Of a stretch of DNA of 59,498 nucleotides, positions 1 to 12,900 are shown piece by piece; position 1 is the first letter of the stretch; every line of letters begins with the position of its first letter. The DNA comes from CAYNRE01 sp964399535 (GTDB lineage Bacteria > Planctomycetota > Planctomycetia > Pirellulales > CAYNRE01): contig CAYNRE010000073.1 in NCBI GenBank assembly GCA_964399535.1, positions 1-59,498 of the forward strand, given 5' to 3'. Below the pieces are notes generated by a model. It ran no database searches. It saw only the letters and a program-made list of their open reading frames with translations, and was not told the DNA's origin. The translations under genes were made by a program, and so were the position numbers.

Positions 1-915
1 CAGTTCAACGACGGGTTTTATGGTCCTGACGAGAACAACATCGATCGGGTGGTGGCCGAACTGGGAGGGACGATCGATCTCTCGGGAGTGCGAACGCTGA
101 CCTCGCCGGTCGAAAGCGACGACCGGCTGGATTTTATCATCCGCTCGGGCGGAACGATCGACCTCTCCAGCTTGCAGAGTATTCGCAGTGCGAATGCTGG
201 CAATACTCGGTTCGAGATTAGTACTGGCGGACACTTGATATTGGGAGACTTGGCCGCAACAAGTAATGTGACTTTTCAGGTTGTCGACATCGCCAGCACG
301 CTAGAGTCGTCGGGAACACTGTTCCTCGGTGCATCGGCACAGCTCTCTGTGTTTCCCGGTGCGCTCGTAAGCGCCAGGGGCGACCTGTTGTTTCAGGGGA
401 CAACCGAAGCAAACTTCGATCTCGACGACTCCGTCCTCCACCTCAACGGTTCTGGCCTCCAGTACCTCGAAGTCGGCGGCGAGGACCTGGGGCTTACCGG
501 AGCCACCGCCGGGAACTTTGGGATCGGCAAGCTCGTCGTCGGCGACGAAGGGGCTCCCACCACGGCCTTTCTGCTCGACCTGTTCAACAACGGCAACCGC
601 GGGACCAGCGGGCGTGAGGCCCTGTATTTGTTCGGCCTGGGTGGCACCGATGCCCTGGAGCTCCGCGGCGGCTCAACCCTGGTGCTCAACAGCTTCAGCG
701 CCTACGCCCTGATGGACGGCGAAATGGTGAACCTCCGCGACTTGTTCAGCGGCGGACAGACCCGGGTCGCCTTTGGCGAGGGCTTCGTGCAAATTCCCGA
801 ACCGGGAACGCTGCACCTGGCCTGTTTGGGTTTTGCCTTGCTGGTGGCTGGCCGGCGTCGGCTTCGTCCTGGCCGGTTGGCCGGCCAGGGTTCTCACCAG
901 GGAGCGGAGCGCTAA
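1..915 (+). CDS. PEP-CTERM beta-helix-like surface protein, 5' end missing
   Basis: The reading frame is open from the first base of the window and stops with TAA at 913-915, so the start lies upstream. The visible 304 residues are rich in Gly, Leu, Ser and Asp. They contain short strand-turn repeats such as GGTIDLSGV and GGTIDLSSL, typical of right-handed beta-helix passenger regions. The C-terminus has the tripartite PEP-CTERM sorting signal: the motif PEPGTLH, a hydrophobic helix (CLGFALLVAG) and an arginine cluster (RRRLR). In known systems this tag is recognised by an exosortase, and the protein is exported and attached or released at the cell surface. No exosortase is in the window. An unusual extra tail of about 15 residues follows the Arg cluster. 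Ligand or enzymatic role is unknown. Confidence 0.85.
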   Translation, partial: QFNDGFYGPDENNIDRVVAELGGTIDLSGVRTLTSPVESDDRLDFIIRSGGTIDLSSLQSIRSANAGNTRFEISTGGHLILGDLAATSNVTFQVVDIASTLESSGTLFLGASAQLSVFPGALVSARGDLLFQGTTEANFDLDDSVLHLNGSGLQYLEVGGEDLGLTGATAGNFGIGKLVVGDEGAPTTAFLLDLFNNGNRGTSGREALYLFGLGGTDALELRGGSTLVLNSFSAYALMDGEMVNLRDLFSGGQTRVAFGEGFVQIPEPGTLHLACLGFALLVAGRRRLRPGRLAGQGSHQGAER

Positions 916-920
916 CCCTA

Positions 921-941
921 AGGCCCCGCACCCCTGGGCCT
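921..941. other. Small inverted repeat between the first two genes
   Basis: AGGCCC and GGGCCT form a perfect 6-bp stem with a 9-nt loop, just downstream of the first stop codon. No T-tract follows, so it is at best a weak terminator or an mRNA-stabilising hairpin. Confidence 0.3.
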
Positions 942-987
942 ATACGGCAGTTTGAATCACCGACTCGAACTCAGCAGGTAGGCTACG

Positions 988-3900
988 ATGAAATCGAAGC
1001 GACGCGTTCGCCAACGAGCCCGGCTGCTTGCCGCGAGGCAAGAGGCTCGCCGGCGCCGCTGGATGAAGATCGAACAGTTCGAGCCGCGGCTGCTCTTGGC
1101 CGACACCCCGCGCATTCTTGGCCAGGTTCCCGCGGGGCTGGTGCACGAAAGCGTTTCGCAGGTAACGCTCGACCTGAACGTGCCGCTCGACGGAAACGCC
1201 GCTCGCAACCCGGCCAACTTCCGGCTGATTCACCTGGGGGCTGATCGGGCGCTGGGCGGCAACGACGATCAGACGCTGACGTTCTTGCCCCAATATGCCG
1301 ACGGCAGCCAACAGTTGGTGCTCAGTTCCACGGCCAGCCTGGCCAGTTGGAAGGAGCTCGATTACGGCTTCCCGCGCGGAATACTGGGCGACTGGAAGGT
1401 GCAGGGCGACGGCGCCAGCGTGGTGCAGCAGGCCGATGGCGGAGCCACGATGTGGGTCAGCGATTTTCCGCTGATCGACGCGCAATTCGCCGGCCGGATC
1501 GAGCTGCCCGCCGACGCGGCGGAAGACGACTTCGTGGGGATCGTGTTCGGCCTGACCGAGAACACGCAAACCAGCCTGCCCGAGAGCTATTACCTGCTTT
1601 CCTGGAAGCGCTCGACCGAGGGGGCGGCCGAGGGTGGCCTGAAGCTTGCCAAGATTACCGGCACTGGACAGTCGGGCCGGCGGCCCGACCTGTGGAACCT
1701 GGAATCGAGCGATCCCTATATTGAGATTCTGGCTACCCAACCTGCGGCGGCCTGGCAGCCGGGCAAGGCCTACGATTTTTCCGTCACCTATACCTCGGCC
1801 GGCGGTATCGACCTCTTCATTCGCGACGGTTCAACCGGCACCGTGGTTTGGAACCGGCAGCTCGTCGATTCGGCTCCGCTCGGGCCGGGAAGAGTGGGTT
1901 TCTACAACTTCAGCGTGCCGGGTGCCCGCTACTCGCTGGTCAATTCACAGGCTGGCCTGCCCGACGGCTACTACCGGGTCGAACTAATCGGCGGTGCGTC
2001 GGCGCTGATCGGGGCCGATGGCACTCCGCTCGACGGCGACGCCGACGGCTCGCCCGGCGGCACCTATGTGGGCAGCTTCGCGATCGACCGGGTGACGGCG
2101 GCCGTGCAGCTCGATTTGCCGGCGAGCAAAGACACCGGCGCCAGCAATAGCGACAGCCTGACCAACCTGCGCTCGCTGATGTTCGATGTAACGATCAACG
2201 AGATTGGTCGTGTGGAGTTCGATTTCAACGGCGACGGCACGATCGACGCCAACCCGTTTTATGGCGCCCCGGGCACGTACTCGGTTTCGCGTAATTTTAC
2301 GGCTGATGGAACCTTCAACGTTACCGCGAAGTTTACCCCAGCCGCGGGCGACGTTGTGACTGCCGTATTGCCGGTGACCATTGACACGGTGCGGCCCGAG
2401 CTCGTCGATGTGGCCACCACGGCCGACGCGCCTTGGAACGAGCACCTGCTCGCCTTCAGCGAGGCGATCGACCCCGCAAGCCTGGCCACCGGCGACGTGC
2501 TTCTCCGGGCGGCCGATGGCGTTTCGCTGGTGCCGATCACTTCGATCACCGGCAACGGTACCAACGTGACCGTAGGATTTGAAACACAAACCACCCCCGG
2601 CAACTATCAAATCACCGTGGGGCCAGCAATTGGCGACCTGGCCGGCAACGCCATGGCTGCCGCGGCCGTGCGTTCGGTGGCCCTAGACCCAGACGTATTC
2701 GGACCGGTGGTGTCGGCCGTGGCGATTCAGGCCGACCAGATTCGGATTACGTATCTCGATCTCGGGGGGCTCGACGAGGCCACGGTTATCGACCCCCGCA
2801 ACTACCGTCTCTGGTCGAGCGGTGGCGACGGGGTGTTGGGTAACGAGAACGACCTGGACCTGACCGGTTCTATCAGTGCAATTAGCTTCAACCCGGGCAC
2901 GAGTATCGCCACGCTGACCCTCGCGCCGGCAGTTGGCGATGAACGGTATCGCCTGGTGATCGACGGAACCTCGGACCATGCGGTCCGCGACGCGTTTGGC
3001 AACAAGCTGCTCGACGGGGGCGACTACTCAGTCGATTTGGTGTTGAATCGCAGCGCGGCCAGCCTGACCTTGGATTTGCAGGCGGGCAGCGACACCGGAG
3101 CTTCCAACACCGACAACCTGACGCGCGACAATACGCCCACGATCGATCTGGTGATTAACCGCGCCGGGCGGCTCACGATCGACTTCGACGGTGCCGGGCC
3201 GGCGGCCCCACAGGAATTGCTCGCCATTGCCGGGGGAACCTATTCCTTCACCGCCGCCGGCTTGGCCGACGGCGCTTACACGGTGCAGGCCACGTTTACG
3301 CCGGCGGCGGGAAGCCCGCAGTCTAGACAGCTTTCACTCACGGTCGATACCCTTGCGCCGGCGGTCCGAACTGACACACCCATGCTGCAGGGTCCCGCCA
3401 CGGCGAGACTAGTGCGATTCTCCGAGCCAATCGTAGGCGCTAGCTTCCCCACCGCGGGAACTACGCTGAGCGGGCCTGGAATTCCCGCGCCAGTTCCGGT
3501 CGGCTCGGTCGTCGGCTCAGCCGACCAGTACACCGTTTCGTTTGCTGAAATAGTCGCCCCGGGCATATACACGATTGGCCTGCCCGAGGGAATCACCGAC
3601 GCCGCCGGCAACGTGCTCTCTTCGGGGAGCGACAGCTTCGAGCTACTCTCCGACGTGAGCGGGCCCTACGTGGTGCGGTTCTCGCCCATGGGGCTAGTGG
3701 CCGACGACGTGGCTATGCTCGAAATCGAATTCAACGAGCCGATCGCGATCGAGTCGTTCCAGGCGGAAGACGTCTCGATCATTCAGCCCGACGGGCAGCC
3801 CGTGGCGGCCGAGCGGATGGCGATCGCCGCGGAGTCCGACCGTCGTTTCCGCATTCAGTTCGAACCGAACCTATCGCTCGAGGGACGCTATGAGTTAGCT

Positions 3901-6900
3901 GTGGGACCGGCAATCGAGGATTTGTTCGGCAACACGATGCTCTCCGCGGTGGCTCCGACGTATTACCTAACCGATTTCGAATCGGCAATCGGAGCCGAAT
4001 GGTCGCGCAGATCAACGTTACAGAGCGCGGTCACCTCGCGAGTGCTCGGCCCCTATTCCAATGACGTGGTCGTGCTGTCGCTTTCAAACCTGCCGGCGCA
4101 CTCGTCGGTGGTGCTTGAATGGGACCTGCTGACCATCGACTCCTGGGACGGCAGCGGCGGATTCGGGCCCGACTACTGGGGATTCACGATCGATGATGTG
4201 TCGACGCCGGTTTGGGAATACACCTTCAGCAACGGGAGCAGCTCAGCGACTTTTCCGGGCGCGGCCAGCGAAACCGGCAACTGGTTCAACTTCTTTTCGA
4301 GTTCCGCCACCGACAAGCGATACTCTGGGCTGACCGAGTTCTTTGCCCATCAAGGTGAAACGCTTCAGATTGGATTCCGCGGCCGCAATTTGCAGGGCGT
4401 GAATGACGAAAGCTGGGCCCTGGACCAGGTGCGTATCGGAATCCCCGGCAGCGACCCCGTTTTTCGCACCAGCTTCACGCTCGACAAGACCGGCCCTCGC
4501 GTCACGCGGCTGGCTCCCTCGGGCACCGTGCTGGGGTCCGTGAGTTCGCTGGAGGTGACGTTTAGCGAACCGATTGCCCAGTCCAGCTTGACTGCCGCCG
4601 ATGTGTCGCTCGAGGCTCCGGGTGGCCAGGCGATTGCCATCAGCGGTATTGTTCCGGTCGCCGAGTCGCCGAACACATACCGGGTAACGTTCGCCGAGCA
4701 GACGACCCCTGGCAGTTATACGATCGGCGTTGGTCCGGAGATTACCGACCTGGCCGGCAACACCATGGAGCGCAATGCGCCCGGGGCGTTTGCTGGGCAG
4801 TTTGCAATCAGCCTTTCGGACTTGAGGGTCGAGCGCGTCGAGCTACTGACTGACGATCCGCGCTGGGGCCAGCGGATCGAAGTCCGCTGGAACGTCAGGA
4901 ATCAAGGCTCGACAACGGCCATCGGCAGTTGGGGCGACCGCGTCTACCTCTCGTCCGACGAGCTGCTCGACGCCGGAGACCGGCTGCTGGCAACTCAAGC
5001 CGTGGGGGCCTTCTCCCCGCTCGATGCGGGCCAGGGCTACGAACAAACCCTTTCAGTCACGCTCCCCTACTCCCAGACTCTCCAGCCGGGAACCTATTAC
5101 TTGCTGGTCGCCGCCGACGCGGCGGCCGCCCACAGCGCAGGCCAACTCGCGGAAACCGACGAGACCAACAATCTTGGTTTCAGCGACCCGCTGGAGATCA
5201 ACTTCCCTCCGCTGCCGGACCTGACGGTAACGCTCGTCGACGCTCCGGCTCAGGTGCAGCCCCTGGAGTCGATTTCCATCGCGTGGACCGTTCGCAACGG
5301 GGGAAGCGAGGTAGCCCTGGGCCCCTGGACCGACCGGCTCTACCTCTCGACCACCGGGGAACTGGCCGGTGCCATGCCGCTGGCGGCCGTGCCCCGAGCG
5401 GGTAGCCTTCCGCTGAATGTCCCCTACTCGGGCAGCCTGACGCTGCCGTTTCCCAATTTGCCGGATGGAGATTACCACCTGCTCGTGGTGACCGATGCCG
5501 ATGGGCAGGTGTTCGAGGGGGCCGACCTGCTGCCGAACCTGGCCCGGGCTCCTGAGCTGTTGCGAGTGCGGCATGCCGACCTGCGACCGACAATCGACAC
5601 GGTCGAGAGTAGCCGGGCCTCTGGCGATCCGATCACCGTGCGCTGGACGACGGAGAATCATGGGTCGGCCGCCACGCTGGGGGGCTGGACCGACCGGGTC
5701 TATTTGTCGCGCAGCCCGCAGGGAACCTCCTCGGACCTGCTGTTGGGAGAGATCAATTTTAGTTCGCCGCTCGCGGCGGGCGCTTTGCAGAGCGGCCAGA
5801 TTACAGCCACCTTGCCGATCGACGCCAGCGATACTTATTACGTGGTGGTTGTGGCCGATGCCACGAACATGGTCAACGAGCGCGACGGCGAAGCCGACAA
5901 CCGCGCTAGCCAGGTGCTGACAGTCGGCCTCTCGCCTTACGCCGACCTGGTGGTCCGTCAGCTTCTGGTGCCCGAGCGGCTGGTCGACGACCCCGCCACG
6001 CTGGCCGTGACCTGGCGCGTCGCTAACCAAGGGACCGGCGAGGGTCGCACCGATCGCTGGGTCGATCGCCTGATTGCGTCGAGCGACACGATTTTGGGAA
6101 ACGCCGACGACCGCGTCTTCGGCCAGTGGGAGCACGTCGGCTTAATTGGCCTGGGAGACGATGTCGGTTACGAGCGCAGCGAGCAGGTGCTGTTGCCGCC
6201 CGGTCTGAGCGGCCGGTTTCACTTGTACCTGCACACCGACGCCCTGGGGCAGGTCTTCGAGAACGGCCAGGAGGTCAACAATCGACTGAAAGCGACGACA
6301 ACGCTTGACGTGCTACCGGTTGAATACGCCGACTTGCAGGTGCCCAGCGTATCGGTCTCGCCGGTCGAGGCGGAAACCGGGCAGACCGTGCAGGTAAGTT
6401 GGCGCGTCGAGAACCGGGGCCTCGGTCAAACCAACGTGGGCAACTGGTTCGACCAACTGTATCTGGCCACCGACCCAGCCGGAAGCCAGCGAATTCTATC
6501 GCTGGGCAGCTTCGAGCACTTTGGCTTTCTGCAGCCGATCGACTCACTACCGCCCCACGAACAGTCGGCCGGCTACTACCAGCGGACCGTTTCGGTGGCG
6601 CTTCCCAACACGCTGGCCGCGGCTGATTACTACCTGGTGGTCCAAACTGGCGGGCCCTACGAGTTTCTGTTTACGAACAATAACGTGGGCGTGAGCGCCC
6701 CGATGTCTGTAGCCCAGGCCGCCACGCCTGATTTGAGAATCACTTCGATCACCGCGCCCGACGCGGCGATCGAAGGCCAAATCGTCGACGTCTCGTGGAC
6801 CGTGCTGAACGACAGCCCGGTGACCGCCTCCGGTTCGTGGATCGACCGGGTCTACCTCCAAGTGGCCGGCCACCCGGAACTGCCCAAGGTTCAAGTCGGC

Positions 6901-9900
6901 GAATTTCGCTACACGGGTCCGCTCGGGGGCGGACTGAGCTATAGCCGGCAGGAAGCAATTCGCCTCCCGTCGCGCGTCAACAATCTTTACCAAGTGGTGG
7001 TGGTGACCAACGCCGCGGCCGAGCTTTTCGAGCGGGGTCCGGCCGCCACGAATAACACGGCGGTCGACGACCTGACGCTTGCCGTCTCGGTCTACCCGCG
7101 GCCCGACTTGCAAGCGATCGAGATTATTGCGCAAGGCGAAGTGGATGCCGGGGGCGCGATTCAGGTCGAGTTCGTGGTCAAGAACGAGAGCGAAGTGGCC
7201 ACGACGGTGCCCAACTGGATCGACCGAGTTTACCTTTCGCTCGACGATAAGGTAACCAGCGACGACATTCTCATCGACCAACTCACCAACGGTTCGGCCC
7301 TGATGGGGGGCGAAAGCTATCATTCGTTCTCCAAGTCGGTGGTGGTACCGAAGCGATTCCGCGGCGAGGTCTCGATTCTGGTGTTTGTCGACGCGGGGGG
7401 CGCCGTCGACGAATGGCCCAACGACCAGAACAACGTCCTGCGCATCCCCTTAAAGGTTCGCCCGCTGCCGCTGGCCGACCTGGTTGCCAGCGAGGTCGTG
7501 GCTCCGGCCCAAGCGGTCGAGGGGGCCGAGATCGAAGTCCGCTACACGGTGACCAACCTGGGTAGCGGTCCTACTGACGTGGGCGCCTGGACCGACACCA
7601 TCTGGCTCACGCGCGACCGCAATCGTCCACACCCAGGCCAGGGCGATATTCAACTCAAGGCCCTGCCGCACCAGGGTAGCCTGGACCGCGACGCCGGCTA
7701 CGACCGGGCGACCCAGGTTGTGATTCCCGAGGGAATCGAGCCGGGAACCTATTACATCACTCCCTGGACCGACCCCTACGGCGCGGTCTTGGAAGACCCG
7801 CTGGATATCAACAACAACCCCGACGATCCCAACGAAGCGAACAGCAACAACTACAAGGCGAGAGCGATCAACATTCTGGCCTTGGTGCCCGATCTGCGGG
7901 TGACCCAGGTAACCACCGATGCGCCGCTCGAAGCGGGCAAACCATTCTCGGTGAGCTGGACCGTTCTCAACGACAGCCTAGGCCAGGCCCGGCCCGGCGG
8001 TTGGATCGACCGGGTCTGGCTGTCCACCTCGCCCGATCCGGCTAGCCCGGGCGCGCGCAACTTGTTGCTCGGCGAGATGACGCAGGGCGATGTGCTGGGG
8101 CCCGCCGGATCCTATTCCCGGACACTTAGCACCACGCTCTCGCCCGCCGCCGAGGGAACCTATCTGGTTGTCATCACCGACGACGGAAGCTCCGCCCGCA
8201 ATCGTGTCCGAGAGGTTGACGAGGCGAACAACCGATTCGTCTTGGAAATGCCCGTTTCGCCGGTTCCGGCCGACCTGGTCGTGACCGATGTACGGTTCGA
8301 GTCCGAATTGCGTTCAGGCGAGCCGACCCGCATTCGATACACCGTACAGAACGTCGGCCAGAACCCGGTTTGGCTGGGCACCCAGTATTGGCGCGACTTT
8401 GTCTGGATGTCGGCCGACCCGAGCTTCATTCGCGAACGGGCGAGTTATCTCGGGGAAACGGCGTATAGCCCGCCCAATCCGCTTCAGCCGGGCGAAACCT
8501 ACGAGGTGACGCTCGATACCGTGGTGCCCAAGGGTGCCCAAGGCCGCTATTACCTTTATGTCGACCTTGATGCCCACAACGATCTGAGCCCGTACTTCTA
8601 TCCCTACCAATCGCGATTGCTCAGCACCACGTGGTGGCCGGCCAACCAGGGAAGCAATAGCGACTGGCTCGGCCATTTCAGCCACTGGGCGTATGAGAAC
8701 CCCTTCAATAATCGTTTCCGAGCCGAGTTCGATGTTGTTTACCGCGAAGCCGACCTGAATATCGAAGACTTTGCGGTGCCCGAAATGGGCCAATCGGGCC
8801 GAGAACTGACGGTGACATTCGACGTGGTCAACCAGGGCACGCGCACCACCCGGGAATCGAGCTGGGTCGATCGCGTGTTTCTCTCTCGCGACGCAGCTCT
8901 GGATAGCCAAGACCTGCAACTCGGCGAATTCACGCGCAATGCGCCCCTTGAGGTCGACGGCCGCTACTCGGTAAGCCTGCCGATCAGCCTTCCCGACAGT
9001 ATCGAAGGCCAGTTCTACTTGTTGGCCTACACCGATTCGGCGGCTTATCTCGACCGTTACAAACAAAGCTCGATCGGGTTCAAACTCCCGGGGATCTCCT
9101 TTGAAGCGGGCAATCCGCTCGCCCCCTGGGACCTAGCCTCCAACAGCCGCCGCAGCTTGGCCCGTGGCCGTGTGCCCGAGTACCAGTTCGAGGCCAACAA
9201 CCTGGTCGTGGCCCCGGTTTTGGTAGAGCTCACAACTCCGCCCGACTTGCAGGTGACCCTGGTTGCCGCTGCCGAGGCGACCGAGCATCGCGTGCTGCGC
9301 GGGCAGTCGTTCACGGTTAGCTATACCGTGACCAACCTGGGAGGGGCGGTGCCCTCGTCTCAGGCCAGTTGGGAAGACCTGGTTTACCTGTCGCGCGACC
9401 AGTTTCTCGATATTCGCTCCGACCGCTACCTGGGTCGCCTCGATGTCGGCGGCGCGCTCTCCCCGGGAGGCAGTTATCAGCGCTCGCTGACCGTGACCGC
9501 GCCGGCGGATCTGGAAGATTTCTTCTATGTCTTTGTCGTCACCGATCCGGCGCGAACGACCAGCATCGGGTCGGTTTTTGAGGGCGCGTACGAGAACAAC
9601 AACTCCCTTTTCGATCCCACTCCGTTATTGTTGGCTCGGCCGCCGGCAAGCGACTTGGAAGTAATCGACATTCAAGTCGAGCCCGAACTCCAGCTTCCCG
9701 GCGAAGCGGTGCTGGTCACCTGGACGGTGCGGAACAATTCGGGCGCGAGCGTCTCGGGCAACTGGTCAGACTCGCTCTTTCTCTCGCACGACGCCAGCTG
9801 GGACATCGGCGATCGGCCGTTGGGCCGTCAGGCCATTACGGCGACCATTCCAGTCGGTGAGTCGCGCACCTTTTCGCGCTCGGTCTCGATTCCCTCGCTC

Positions 9901-12900
9901 ACGCCGGGACTGTACCGGGTCATCGTGCGTACCGACATTTTCAATCAGGTGTTCGAGGGCGAGAACGAGGCGAACAACGCCACCGCTAGCGCAGCTCCGC
10001 TCGAGCTGGCGACCCTGAAGCTGACCCTCGGCGAACCGCTGATTACCACCCTGGCGCCCGAGCAGGAACGCTTGTATCGCGTCGAGGTACCGCTGGGCCG
10101 CACGCTACGAGTGGCCCTTACCGCCGATTCCGACCAGGCCGCCAACGAGTTGTTCTTGCGCCGTGATTCGGCCCCCACCACCACGTTGCACGACGCAGCC
10201 TACGACGGGGCCCTCTCCGCGCGGCAAGTGGCCGTGATTCCCAGTACCCAGGCGGGCACCTACTACGTACTGGCACGCGGCTACTCGAACGGCTCGCCCG
10301 ATCGCGACGTCACCCTCTTGGCCGAATTGGTCCCCCTCTCCATCTCCCAAGTCCACACCGACGTGGGGGGCGACAGCCGGTACGTCACCACCACCATCGA
10401 GGGCGCCCAGTTCCATCCTCAGGCCATCGTCAGCCTGGTACGGCCGGGCTATACCAAGCTCACGCCGGTGACGTACCAGGTGATCGACAGCACGAAGATC
10501 GTCGCCACCTTCGATCTCACAGGCGCCCCGCGGGGACTGTACGACGTGCAGGTCGAGAACCCGGATCACGAGACGGCCGTTATTCCCTATCGCTTTCTCG
10601 TCCAGCGCGCCATCGAGCCCGATGTCACCATCGGCATCGGCGGCCCTCGGGCCATCCTGGCGGGCGACGTGGGCACCTACAGCGTGGCCATTCAAGGCCT
10701 GGGGAATCTCGATACTCCCTACGTCGTTTTCGACGTGGGCATACCCGAGATGGGCATCAACGACTGGGTCTACGGTCTGCCGTACGCGCGGTTCTTCAGC
10801 AACCTCGCCGGGGCCCCACCGGCCGATTCGTTGGCCGACGTTCCTTGGGCCAGCTTGAAGTCGGCCGTTAACACAAACGGCTATGTCCGCGCCCCCGGCT
10901 ACGTTTTCGACCTGGCCGCCGATGGGTTTACCGGTTTCACCTTCAACGTCGCCACCTATCCGGGCCTTAAGGAGCTTCACGACCGAGCCTTTGAGGAACT
11001 GCGGTCTCGGCTTTACGCGATCTTTCCGCAATTGGCCGAGGAAGACGTGCTCCGCGACGGCGCCGCCGGGCTCGACCGCGTGTTGCCCGGCCTGGGCACG
11101 ATCTACAGCACGTTTGGAGCCATCCCGGATATTCTGACCATTCCATTCATTCCCTTCGATTTCAACGTATTCGCCTCGGCGACCGCCCTCTCGCGGCAGG
11201 AGTTCATTGATTACTCGCTGGCCCAGGCCGAGCAGCTCCGCGACGGAATCCTGGCCGACGATCAGGCCCCCGCCTCGCTCGTCGCCTTGGCCGCCGATCC
11301 CGACCTGTGGAGCCAACTGTACCTGGCGGCCTTGGAAGAGGCCGGCCTGCTCCGACCGGAAGGCAGCGTTCCGCCGCTGCGCGACGATCCGCTGGTCGTC
11401 AGCCTGATGGCCACATTAGCAACCGGCATCGTCGCCGGTCCAGCAGGCCAGGAGGTTCAGTCCGAAGGAAGCCTGCTGCCCTTCTTCGATCAGTTGCGCG
11501 CCTGGTACGGCAACGACGACGACTTACTCGCACCGGCCGAGCCCAACATCGTGCCGGCACACCTGAATTGGATTCCGCGCATTGCACAGTTCCAGGACCA
11601 AGACCTGGGACTGAGTCAGCGGACCCATTTCGAGGCGTTCCGCGTGTATGTGCCCTGGGTGCCCTTCGAATCACGCGGTGCCGGACTACCCCCCGATTTT
11701 CAGATCGGGGGTTTTGATCTGACCGGGCAGATTCTTCGCACGCCTCAAATCGAAGAGTTCGAGAACATCGCGGGTAGCCAGGTCCAGGTCGTATCCGAGC
11801 TGCCCGCCGATCTCGATGTGCGGTCGGTGCTGTTCGGAACGGTGGTGATCGGCGACGAAACGATCGACCTGGCAACCGGTCAGCCCGCGTTTGAGCCGGT
11901 TACGGCCGAGGTCGATCTGACCGCCACCCATGGATTTGTCATCCAGGTTCAAGCCGAGCTCGACGTGGCCCAGCGGCGGGTAGTTTGGACCATCGAGGCG
12001 GTCGACCCCGTCAGCGGTGAACCCGTGCCCGGAGCGTTTGACGACTTCGGGAATCGGCGAGGCTACGTGACCTATACCGTGGCGCCCTTGGGCGGCATCG
12101 TGCCGCTCGACCTCTCGCAATTCCTTGCGGGCGAGAACGCGGTCAGCGGGCTGGCCTCGATCGAGGGCCCCTTCACTGGCGAAACCGCCGGCTTCCTTCC
12201 GGCCGACTATCCGCTGCCGTACACCGTCCACTTTCAGAACGACCCGGCCAGTTCGAGCCATGTGGCCGAGGTGCGCGTCACCACCGAACTCGACGCCGAC
12301 CTCGATGTACGCTCATTCCGCCTGGGCGATTTGGAAATCGGCGACATTCAAGTTCACATTCCCGCCGACCGAGGCGTCTTCCAAGGCGATTTCGACTTCC
12401 AGCGCACCAAGGGCTTTATTCTGCGCGTCAGCGCGGGGGTCGACCTGGAAACACGAATCGCGACCTGGCTGCTCGAAGCCATCGATCCGCTCACCGGCGA
12501 GGTGCTGCAAGACCCCTCCCGAGGGCTCTTACCCCCCAACGATGCACTGGGAAATGGGGCCGGGTTTGTCAGCTACACGATCGAGTCGCGGGTCGACTTA
12601 AGCACCGGCACCGCGATTTCGGCCGAGGCTCGGGTCGATTTCAATACGGCGCCTCCCGAGTCGACACCGCGGCTGGAGCAGGTGCTCGATGCCGCGGCAC
12701 CCACCACCGAATGGACCGTGACCGAACTGGGAGCCGGCACGAACACGTTTCGAGTGGCCTGGAGTTCGGCCGACGATCCCGGCGGTTCGGGATTCAAACA
12801 TGTCTCACTGTTCGTGGCCACCGATGGGGGCGATTTCAAGATTTGGCAGCGGCAGCTTGCGGCCTCCTCCGGCAGCGAGGTGTTCCTGGGCGAGGTCGGC

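Noticed and set aside
940..1740. Long minus-strand frame opposite the start of the giant gene
   Set aside because: It is one of many antisense frames created by GC-rich codon use. It has no recognisable domain, and the plus-strand frame has clear modules.
10105..11316. A 403-codon minus-strand frame inside the giant gene
   Set aside because: It is Gly/Val/His-rich with no signal, motif or ribosome-binding site. It mirrors the coding strand and is considered a shadow.
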